A stretch of DNA of 47,331 nucleotides from Duncaniella sp. (lineage in GTDB: Bacteria; Bacteroidota; Bacteroidia; Bacteroidales; Muribaculaceae), in NCBI RefSeq assembly GCF_029054785.1, contig NZ_JAIDEN010000027.1:1-47331 (forward strand), written 5' to 3'. The position numbers and the translations under genes are program-made. Below, in pieces: positions 40,663 to 47,331 of the stretch. Each line of letters begins with the position of its first letter. The stretch's first letter is position 1. Below the pieces are notes generated by a model. The model worked only from the letters and a program-made list of their open reading frames with translations. It had not been told where the DNA came from and searched no databases.

Positions 40663-42351
40663 TTATCTTGCGATGATGCGGACGGCGGCGGGGTGCTGGG
40701 CGGTGCGGACAAGGTAGATGCCGTAGGGGAGGGTCAGCTCGTAGCCGTCGGTGATTTCAGGCAACATCATCATGAGGCGTCCGGTCATGTCGTAGATGCA
40801 GACGTCGGTGTGGGTGCCTGCGCAGCGGAAGCGGACGGTGCCGGGATAGCTTTCAACCGAGAAGGGGTTGTCAGCACCGATGTTGGAGATGCCCGACTGG
40901 CTGACAAACTTAGTCTCAGAGGGTTCGGAAAGATAGCCCAGACGGCTGCTCTGCACATAATAGGCTTCGGATACGGAGGGATCATAGTCGTCGATCACAA
41001 CTGAATTTTCATCGCACTCGATCTTCTCCTCAACCATATTTCCGCCGATAGTGCGGATGCGGGTCAGCAGGTAGTAGTCAACCACTTCAGGAGCCTCAGA
41101 CCAGGAAGCCTTGTAGGATGTCGCGGTGATGTCCGAAGGATCGTAGGCTGTCAGGCGGCTGAGTGTCGGCACATCGAAAGCCTGACCGAGAAGATTGACA
41201 GTGGTGGTGCCGACCATGCCGCCGTCATAGATCGTGATCTTGGCGCTGTGTTCTCCGACAGCAGTAGGCTTGTAGGAGACCTGAAGCTGATAGCCGCCGG
41301 ACGCATTGATCAGAGAAGCCGAAATGTTATCGGACAGTTTCGGATTCTGGGCCGCAGGATCAAGGGTAAACATATTCCTGTCGGTTCCCGAAATGCGCAG
41401 CGAGACATTGCCTGACAGGCTTTCACCTTTCAGATAGAGGAGAGCCGTGGTGGTGCTTCCGACAGCCGCTTCTGCAAAATCGAGAGCAGTGTTGTTGACC
41501 GGGTTGATCAGTATCGGATCGCCACCGGGTTCGGAAACGCTGCCCGGATCAAAGGGCTCACCGAACTTGTTGCCCCAGATGTATTCCGCAAGGTCGGGAA
41601 AGTCAATGAAGGGGTTGCGGTTGTTCTGATAGCTGTACACAACCTCATTACGAGTGGTTTCTTTCTGGCTGACAGGGTCGCCGCGATGCCACTTGAGCAG
41701 CAGGTCGACAGCCCATGAAGAAAGGGTCGGATAGGCGTTCTGCTGAAGCATCCAGGTGCTGTTCCAGGTCAGATTCTGGTAGCAGGTGACCATGTAGAAA
41801 TATGTACGGGCGAAATCTCCCTTGTATTCGTCGGCAGGCTCGAAGACATACTGTGCGCCGCCTCCCTGGCCTGCGACCGGATAGCCGATTTTAGAAACAC
41901 CGTTGTCAAACTTCGGGTTGTTCCCAGTCACGCCAAGCGGATAGTTGCTCTTGGCCTGATTGGCCGGACCGTCACCGGGATAAAGATGGTTCAGGTCAAT
42001 GTAGGCCGGTGTGTACTCAACACTGCCGTTCTGCTTCCACCAGCTTTTAGGGAAGGCATGCTCACGGTTCAGGCCGGAAAAACTCGGCGAATAGCGCTTG
42101 ACATTGGAGTACATGTCCCACCACTGCCTTGACGATGGATAGACGTCGGTCTTCTGGAAATACTGAGGCAGGTTGCTGTAACTCGAAACAGTCGTGTGGG
42201 GATTGATCACCTCAAAAACAGCTGTTTTCAGGTCGGCTCCTGACTTTCCTTTCAGGCGTGAATAGTAACCTGCTGGAATTTCTGCGCTTCCGGCGAGCCA
42301 CGATCCGGCTCCTAAAGCCACAAGCACAAGTCGGCTTAGGAAATTTCTCAT
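40663..42351 (-). CDS. Secreted endonuclease I-family nuclease with T9SS-like tail
   Basis: 562 aa. A signal peptide (1-23) is followed by the endonuclease I domain (about 25-270) with GLNREHAFPKSWW (catalytic histidine region) and YIDLNHLYPGDG then NQAKSNYPLG. A choice-of-anchor-like beta domain (~290-400), a fibronectin-III-like module (~405-490) and a C-terminal sorting-like tail (MTGRLMM, then YGIYLVRTAQHPAAVRI) complete it. The enzyme degrades DNA outside the cell, probably for nutrient use. Terminator just downstream; single gene. Confidence 0.88.
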   Translation of the reverse strand: MRNFLSRLVLVALGAGSWLAGSAEIPAGYYSRLKGKSGADLKTAVFEVINPHTTVSSYSNLPQYFQKTDVYPSSRQWWDMYSNVKRYSPSFSGLNREHAFPKSWWKQNGSVEYTPAYIDLNHLYPGDGPANQAKSNYPLGVTGNNPKFDNGVSKIGYPVAGQGGGAQYVFEPADEYKGDFARTYFYMVTCYQNLTWNSTWMLQQNAYPTLSSWAVDLLLKWHRGDPVSQKETTRNEVVYSYQNNRNPFIDFPDLAEYIWGNKFGEPFDPGSVSEPGGDPILINPVNNTALDFAEAAVGSTTTALLYLKGESLSGNVSLRISGTDRNMFTLDPAAQNPKLSDNISASLINASGGYQLQVSYKPTAVGEHSAKITIYDGGMVGTTTVNLLGQAFDVPTLSRLTAYDPSDITATSYKASWSEAPEVVDYYLLTRIRTIGGNMVEEKIECDENSVVIDDYDPSVSEAYYVQSSRLGYLSEPSETKFVSQSGISNIGADNPFSVESYPGTVRFRCAGTHTDVCIYDMTGRLMMMLPEITDGYELTLPYGIYLVRTAQHPAAVRIIAR

Positions 42352-42398
42352 AATGTTGGATTAACGTGAGTGGGAATTAATGAGGAGTGTTGCTATGA

Positions 42399-43496
42399 TC
42401 AGTGTTTCAGTTCTACCTTGTGAGTGGGCGGGAGCTCGCGGTTGCGTTCGGCAACTGCGTCGACCACTTCACGGCCCAAGTGGGCAAAAGCCTGGGCTGT
42501 CACGCTGCCGTCAAGGGCGATCGGGGTGCCGTTGTCGCCGCAGTCGGCGATAGAGCCTACCAGGGGAATCTGGGCGAGCAGACGGACTCCGAGCTTTTCG
42601 GCGAGACGCACGCCGCCTTCGCGGCCGAAGATATAGTAGCGTTCGTCGGGATGCTCGGCAGGTGTGAACCATGCCATGTTCTCAACAAGTCCGAGAATGG
42701 GGACATTGACTTTGTCTTCCTGGAACATGGCGATTCCCTTGCGGGCGTCGGCGAGGGCCACTTCCTGAGGGGTGGTCACCACTACGACTCCGGTGATCGG
42801 AAGGGTCTGCACAAGGGTCAGATGGATGTCACTTGTTCCCGGCGGCATATCTATGACAAAATAGTCGAGATCGCCCCAGTCAGCATCCATGATGAGCTGT
42901 TTGAGTGCGTTGGAGGCCATTGATCCGCGCCAGAGGACTGCTTTCTCCTTGTCGACGACAAAGCCGATGGAGAGGAGTTTGACGCCATAGCGCTCCTGCG
43001 GGATGATCAGCTGACGGCCATCGACGTCGTGGACGTAGAGCTGCTCGTCCTCTATGCCGAACATTTTAGGCATGGAGGGGCCGAAGATGTCAGCGTCGAG
43101 GAGTCCGACCTTATAGCCCTCCTGGGCGAGTGCCACAGCGAGGTTCGAGGCTACGGTCGACTTGCCTACACCACCCTTGCCCGAAGAGACTCCGATGATG
43201 TTTTTTACTCCGGGAAGCGCAGGAAGATTCTTCGGGGCCGCCGGCTGACGGGTTGCCACATTGACAGTCACTTTGACTTCGGGTGAGATATAGGTATGGA
43301 TCGCCGTTTCGGCAGCCTTGACCATTGACTTGATGAAGGGATCGGTCGGTTTGTCGAAAATCAGCGAGAAGCTGACGCTGTCGCCGTCGATGCGGATATC
43401 GTCCTCGACCATTTCTGCTTCGACAAGATTTTTGCCATTGCCGGGGTAGCGGACGGTCTGAAGAGCGTCTGTGATCAATGCAGGATATAATTGCAT
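42399..43496 (-). CDS. mrp: Mrp/NBP35-family Fe-S cluster carrier ATPase
   Basis: 365 aa. An N-terminal MIP18-like domain (1-80) precedes a P-loop ATPase with the deviant Walker A SGKGGVGKST (105-114), ADIFGPSMPKMFG and IDMPPGTSDIHL. The family loads iron-sulfur clusters onto client proteins. The Cys-x2-Cys pair that binds the cluster in many homologues is absent from the usual position (ENMAWFTPAEHPDERYY), so cluster binding would have to use other ligands. Single gene; trmB follows upstream in the minus-strand order with a 113-bp gap. Confidence 0.93.
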   Translation of the reverse strand: MQLYPALITDALQTVRYPGNGKNLVEAEMVEDDIRIDGDSVSFSLIFDKPTDPFIKSMVKAAETAIHTYISPEVKVTVNVATRQPAAPKNLPALPGVKNIIGVSSGKGGVGKSTVASNLAVALAQEGYKVGLLDADIFGPSMPKMFGIEDEQLYVHDVDGRQLIIPQERYGVKLLSIGFVVDKEKAVLWRGSMASNALKQLIMDADWGDLDYFVIDMPPGTSDIHLTLVQTLPITGVVVVTTPQEVALADARKGIAMFQEDKVNVPILGLVENMAWFTPAEHPDERYYIFGREGGVRLAEKLGVRLLAQIPLVGSIADCGDNGTPIALDGSVTAQAFAHLGREVVDAVAERNRELPPTHKVELKH

Positions 43497-43609
43497 GGTT
43501 TCAAGCAGGATTTTGAAGGCTTGGAGATGCCTTTGTGAGTGATATTTGTGAGTGATGAATGTTTTTTAGATTATTTCTACGGGAGTAACACCTGAAAGCT
43601 CGTTTATGT

Positions 43610-44362
43610 TCAGAAGCCCTGGAGGGTTCCGCGTCCGAATGAGCGGTAGGTGTCCGGCTCGATGTCGATTTCGGGTTCGGAGAGTGACACCTCCGGCTCA
43701 GGAAGAGCCCACGCGATGTATTTGCTCGGAATGCCCCGTCCGAGCCACTGCTGCTCGTAGTAGGTGCGGATCGGCGGCACAATGTCGTTGCAGGGGGAGT
43801 TGTAGAGATCGGCGGTCGAGTGGATGGGAGCAATCGAGTTATGGTCGAGCATCGCCGAGGTGTAGGCATAGAGAAAGGGGCTGTCGGTCTTCAGATGGAC
43901 CACGGCGCCGGGGGCCATCACCTGGCGGTAGATGTCGAGAAAATGAGTTCCCGTAAGGCGTTTGTTGACCTTCTTCATCTGCGGGTCAGGGAAGGTGATC
44001 CAGATCTCAGAGACCTCTCCGGGCGCGAAGAAGCGCGGAAGCAGATGGATCGAGGTGCGCAGGAAGGCTACGTTTGACAGGCCGAGCTGATCGACTTCCT
44101 TGGCTCCGGTCCACATGCGGGCTCCCTTGATGTCGATGCCGATGAAGTTCTTTTCAGGATAGAGCTTGCCCATCCCGACGGCATATTCACCTTTGCCGCA
44201 GCCGAGTTCAAGCACTATCGGGTTGGAATTGCCGAAGACTTCCCGGCCCCAGCGTCCGCGCAGAGGGCAGTCGCCGTGCTCTTCAAGCACCGACTGAGGA
44301 TACTGATAGACGCATCCGAGCGTCTCCATCTCAGCAAATTTCTTTAATTTGTTCTTTCCCAT
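43610..44362 (-). CDS. trmB: tRNA (guanine-N7-)-methyltransferase
   Basis: 250 aa. The SAM-binding loop VLELGCGKGEYAVGM, the RNA-facing EIWITFPDPQMKK and the C-terminal block TYYEQQWLGRGIPSKYIAW identify TrmB, which makes m7G46 in the variable loop of tRNAs. The protein is longer than E. coli TrmB in its C-terminal tail, an acidic stretch EVSLSEPEIDIEPD. Start codon at 44360-44362. Confidence 0.93.
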   Translation of the reverse strand: MGKNKLKKFAEMETLGCVYQYPQSVLEEHGDCPLRGRWGREVFGNSNPIVLELGCGKGEYAVGMGKLYPEKNFIGIDIKGARMWTGAKEVDQLGLSNVAFLRTSIHLLPRFFAPGEVSEIWITFPDPQMKKVNKRLTGTHFLDIYRQVMAPGAVVHLKTDSPFLYAYTSAMLDHNSIAPIHSTADLYNSPCNDIVPPIRTYYEQQWLGRGIPSKYIAWALPEPEVSLSEPEIDIEPDTYRSFGRGTLQGF

Positions 44363-44427
44363 AGAGGGGTTGGTCTATATAGATTTTGATAAGTAACTCT
44401 TGAGAATTGATTTAGAGGTGAGATTTG

Positions 44428-45900
44428 TTACTTATTGACAAGTTTAAGGCCCAACAGGGCGTCCGAATGCAGACGCAGGGCAATGATGTAGACTCTGCCC
44501 GTCGGCAGGCCGGTCTGGAGCGAGAGCGAACAGCTGTTCTTGACAGCGGAACTGAATAGCGCGCGTCCGTCGGTGGCATAGACCGTCACAGAGGTGATCT
44601 CGGCAGCCGTCCTGACGTTCAACACAGAGTTGTCAAACGAAGCCTCGATCAAGGCTTCGCCGGCGCTGTCGGCAACCGGCAGACGGTCGAGAGTCGACTC
44701 GTCGGGAATCCGGATGATGAAATCCTTCCACTGGTCTGCCGAGGCGAATTCCGTCTCCATCCCTTTGGCTACGGAAAGCACAGTCTCCGGGCAGTTCACT
44801 CCGGCCCAGACCGCATTGCCCAGCTCAGGGACTGATTTCAGGTTTTCGGCGTCAACAAATGCAAGAGATGTCCAGCCTTCAAAAGCCCCGGTGCCGATCC
44901 GCTGAAGAGATTCCGGCAGCGCGACATCTCCCGGAGTGTCGATTCCGGCCAGTGAATAGTCTCCGATCTGACTGACCCTCTGGTGGAGCAGAGCAGCGGC
45001 ATCACTGATGCCTGACGCTCCTGTAAGGGCCATGTCGGGAATCCGGACCACAGATTCAGGGAGGCTGAATTCCCGCAGCGACTCGCAGCCGAAAAGCACA
45101 CCCTCGCCCATCTCTGTGACCGACGGCGGGAGTCTCAGTTCTTCCAGAGAGGCGCAGCCGGAAAAGGCGCGCGGCCCTATGGTCTGCAATCCGGTGCAGG
45201 CGCTCAGATCGAGCGAACGCAGGCCGCTTGAGCTGAATGCTTCCTCTCCGAGAGCCGCGAGAGCCGGTGTGGAGGAAACAAAGCCGAAAGTCTCCAGTTT
45301 CAGACAACCGGAAAAGGCCCGGTCGCCGATCTCCCGAAGACAGCCGCCTCCGGCTTCTACCGATACCAGCTCGGCACAGCCGCGGAAAGCATATCGCCCG
45401 ATGCATTCAAGTCTCTGGCCAAGGCGGATACTGCGGAGAGCGCCGCAGCCTGCAAATGCGCCTTCGCCGATCCTGACCACAGACTCCGGGAGCACAATAT
45501 CCGTGACAGCCGCGCCCAGCAGAGCGCCGTCAGAGATTTCGGTGATCCCCTCAGGCAATACAAGCTCTTGGGCTGCAAGCCCCGACAGCGAATAGGCAGG
45601 AAGGACCCCTCCGGGAAACTCACGCAGCCCGGTGGCCAAGCCCTTTTCAAGCCGGCATGGTTCGACAGTCACCTCACGCATGTCCAGGCGCCGGAGTTCC
45701 CGGCAGTTACGCGCGATCCAGTCCAGATCGGCGGCATTTACGGACCCGCGCAGAGTCAGGGCGCTCTCATCCTTGCCGACAAGCGTTCCGCCGGCAATTC
45801 CGCCGGCAGTGACATCGAGAGTCACCGCGCCGCAGCCGTCGGCAAAAGCCAGGGCCACGGCCAGAACAAACGCCGTTATCGCCAACCTCAGCACTCTCAC
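44428..45900 (-). CDS. BspA-like leucine-rich-repeat surface protein
   Basis: 490 aa. A signal peptide (1-22) is followed by about nine BspA-type LRRs (residues ~95-350, repeating the pattern IGEGAFAGCGALRSIRL at ~23-residue spacing) and a C-terminal T9SS-like module (SVTVYATDGRALFSS, then LPTGRVYIIAL). BspA-like proteins bind host or bacterial surfaces. The start overlaps the sufE stop by 4 bp (ATGA), so it is translationally coupled to an unrelated housekeeping gene. Confidence 0.85.
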   Translation of the reverse strand: MRVLRLAITAFVLAVALAFADGCGAVTLDVTAGGIAGGTLVGKDESALTLRGSVNAADLDWIARNCRELRRLDMREVTVEPCRLEKGLATGLREFPGGVLPAYSLSGLAAQELVLPEGITEISDGALLGAAVTDIVLPESVVRIGEGAFAGCGALRSIRLGQRLECIGRYAFRGCAELVSVEAGGGCLREIGDRAFSGCLKLETFGFVSSTPALAALGEEAFSSSGLRSLDLSACTGLQTIGPRAFSGCASLEELRLPPSVTEMGEGVLFGCESLREFSLPESVVRIPDMALTGASGISDAAALLHQRVSQIGDYSLAGIDTPGDVALPESLQRIGTGAFEGWTSLAFVDAENLKSVPELGNAVWAGVNCPETVLSVAKGMETEFASADQWKDFIIRIPDESTLDRLPVADSAGEALIEASFDNSVLNVRTAAEITSVTVYATDGRALFSSAVKNSCSLSLQTGLPTGRVYIIALRLHSDALLGLKLVNK

Positions 45901-46328
45901 TTCATCTGCTGTTTTGCCTGAAACGCGAGAGCATAGAGACGCATCTGCTTCACCATTGCAAGCAGACCGTTGGAGCGGGTGGGCGAAAGATGCTCCGAGA
46001 GGCCGATGTCGTCGATGAAATGCAGATCGGCCTTGAGAATATCGTCAGGCGTCTGATTGTCAAGCACCTGAATCAGCAGGGAAATGATTCCCTTGACAAT
46101 GATCGCGTCGGAATCAGCCGTATAGTGCACACGTCCGTCAGGAGTCATGTCGGCATTGAGCCAGACACGGCTCTGACAACCCTCGATCAGGTGGTCGGGA
46201 GTCTTGTAGGCCTCGTCGATTTCCGGCAGATTGTTGCCGAGATCTATAATCATTCCATAGCGGTCCATCCAGTCCTCCACATCGGAAAACTCTTCCACTA
46301 TATCATTCTGGATTTGGTCAATAGTCAT
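45897..46328 (-). CDS. sufE: SufE-family cysteine desulfurase activator
   Basis: 143 aa from the ATG at 46326-46328. The sulfur-accepting cysteine is in LIEGCQSRVWL (Cys51). DWMDRYGMIIDLGNNLP and the C-terminal SPTRSNGLLAM are family motifs. SufE takes persulfide sulfur from SufS for Fe-S cluster assembly. sufS is not in the window. The promoter box lies ~96 bp upstream; the LRR gene overlaps the stop. Confidence 0.92.
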   Translation of the reverse strand: MTIDQIQNDIVEEFSDVEDWMDRYGMIIDLGNNLPEIDEAYKTPDHLIEGCQSRVWLNADMTPDGRVHYTADSDAIIVKGIISLLIQVLDNQTPDDILKADLHFIDDIGLSEHLSPTRSNGLLAMVKQMRLYALAFQAKQQMK

Positions 46329-46423
46329 AGTAAACAAAAATTATGAGTACAATTCACGATTCAGCATCCTCCCCATAGCCGCCCCGGTCGGGGAAACAGA
46401 AGAGGACAATTCACATTACCTTG

Positions 46424-46431
46424 CAAATTTA
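46424..46431 (-). promoter_or_regulatory. -7 box of the sufE-LRR operon
   Basis: TAAATTTG on the minus strand, with TTG-like CAA positions near 46450-46455 on the plus strand. It should drive both sufE and the coupled LRR gene. The rest of 46432-46597 shows no feature. Confidence 0.5.
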
Positions 46432-46597
46432 CAAAAATCCCCTTGTTTTCAACAAAAAATCGGATCGCTATCTGCGGAATAGCTTTGATTTTCAGTTTTT
46501 CGCAACTATAATACCGTCAAAAAGGATCGAACAGGCCCCGATTCCAATCGTGCAGATTCAATCCTGTATCAGTCTCTGCATTCTCTCCTCCTCAGGC

Positions 46598-46628
46598 TTG
46601 CTATGATTGTGAAAGGTTTGTATCTTTG
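46598..46628 (+). promoter_or_regulatory. Promoter of purN
   Basis: TTG (46598-46600), 20 bp, TATCTTTG (46621-46628). It fits the consensus well and lies 42 bp before the ATG at 46670. Confidence 0.7.
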
Positions 46629-46669
46629 CACCTGATGTCATCAATGTGTTTTTTCTTAAAACTGATTCC

Positions 46670-47257
46670 ATGAACAAGACTTCTGTTTCGGGCAGGATCG
46701 CGGTGTTTGCGTCGGGCAACGGGTCGAATGCCGAGAATATCATCCGCTATTTCCGCGAGGCTGACCGCGGGGCGGAGGTGGCGCTGGTGGTCACCAACAA
46801 GGCTGAGGCCGGGGTGATCGGTCGCGCCGGAAGACTCGGTGTCGACTGCCGCATAATGACTCCTGCCGAGATCCGCGATCCGGAGATCATGCTGCCGCTG
46901 CTTGAGAGCTATGGCGTTGACCTGATAGTCCTCGCGGGTTTCCTGCTGATGGTGCCGCAGTTCCTTATCGCCCGCTATCCCGACCGGATCATCAACATCC
47001 ACCCGGCGCTGCTTCCGAAGTTCGGCGGCAAGGGGATGTATGGCCGTCACGTCCATGAGGCCGTGGTTGCCGCCGGGGAGTGTGAAACCGGCATTACGGT
47101 CCATTTCGTCAGCGAGAAATATGACGAGGGGCGCATCATCGCTCAGGTCAGAACCGACCTCAGCCCTGCCGACACTCCCGCTGATGTCGAGGCAAAGATC
47201 CATCGGCTGGAACAGGAAAACTTTCCCCGCATCATCCGTGAAACTTTCTATAACTAA
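46670..47257 (+). CDS. purN: Phosphoribosylglycinamide formyltransferase
   Basis: 195 aa from the ATG at 46670. FASGNGSNAENII, INIHPALLPKFGGKGMYG (catalytic Asn-His region) and HFVSEKYDEGRII identify PurN, which formylates GAR with 10-formyl-tetrahydrofolate in purine synthesis. An in-frame ATG 24 bp earlier is possible but closer to the transcription start. The stop codon directly abuts the dispersed repeat. Confidence 0.95.
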   Translation: MNKTSVSGRIAVFASGNGSNAENIIRYFREADRGAEVALVVTNKAEAGVIGRAGRLGVDCRIMTPAEIRDPEIMLPLLESYGVDLIVLAGFLLMVPQFLIARYPDRIINIHPALLPKFGGKGMYGRHVHEAVVAAGECETGITVHFVSEKYDEGRIIAQVRTDLSPADTPADVEAKIHRLEQENFPRIIRETFYN

Positions 47258-47331
47258 GAGGTTGTTTAAAAACAAGAGTTAAAATCTGAGTGGTGTATCT
47301 TTTAGATAAATTGTTGTAAATGAGAAAGGAG
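47257..47331. repeat. Dispersed terminal-inverted-repeat element, copy C (truncated by window edge)
   Basis: AGAGGTTGTTTAAAAACA, then AGTTAAAATCTGAGTGG, through to GAAAGGAG at the window end. It is the reverse complement of the right half of copy B (21197-21267) with only two or three mismatches, including part of the segment missing in copy A. The element begins on the last base of the purN stop codon. Confidence 0.8.

Noticed and set aside
43501..43869. 122-codon open frame overlapping the trmB C-terminus
   Set aside because: Low-complexity Ser/Pro/Arg product in an alternative frame of trmB; no independent evidence.

Overview
The window looks like a chromosomal segment of a Bacteroidales bacterium, most likely Muribaculaceae-like. 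The family-level guess is inference. The evidence is the Bacteroidota -7 promoter box (TAnnTTTG) in front of many genes, almost no Shine-Dalgarno signals, a Bacteroidota-type gene set (TonB-type barrels, LruC/DUF4842-like lipoprotein, BspA-like LRR protein, T9SS-like C-terminal tails, S41 and M13 peptidases), and coding GC that is moderately high with AT-rich gaps.

Layout, left to right. 1-1057: a Y1 (HUH) REP-associated-type transposase with an unusual C-terminal extension. 1126-6623: NhaC antiporter, WYL regulator, membrane HTH protein and an outer-membrane barrel. 6751-12283, mostly minus strand: Fic protein, M13 peptidase, XseB, adenylate kinase, Hpt and a SemiSWEET. 12415-16350: a large Ig-like lipoprotein, then about 1.8 kb dense in structured repeats (a 76-bp tandem array, GTAG-headed hairpins, two-hairpin elements) with one orphan gene inside. 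16357-18631: a secreted protein, an Abi_2/AbiF-type HEPN gene with a structured leader RNA, and two identical tRNA-Asn genes. 18768-26564: Gate-domain membrane protein, porin, S41 protease, Mfd. 26565-27370: a gene-free mosaic in which the same repeat families are arranged almost mirror-symmetrically. 27371-29824: LruC-like lipoprotein. 30183-37390: pdxA, then a tightly packed operon (nucleotidyltransferase, ATP-grasp, PgpA-like phosphatase, GtrA, two CDP-alcohol phosphatidyltransferases, PAP2/AUR1-like, HAD) that I read as an inositol-lipid-type membrane lipid locus. 37362-47257: patatin-BamA, HEAT-like protein, endonuclease I, Mrp, TrmB, LRR protein, SufE and PurN. The right edge enters a dispersed terminal-inverted-repeat element also found at 10.4 and 21.1 kb.

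How parts work together. The lipid operon has all the activities expected to make, dephosphorylate and transfer a phospho-alcohol head group onto a lipid. The Abi gene and its leader form a probable RNA-containing defence or toxin-antitoxin module, with AT-rich composition suggesting transfer. The HUH transposase is a candidate trans-acting source of the GTAG-headed hairpins at 14.5-16.2 kb, which have the classical REP layout. That link is inference. Several CDS starts were moved downstream because the longest reading frame began in or upstream of a recognisable promoter.
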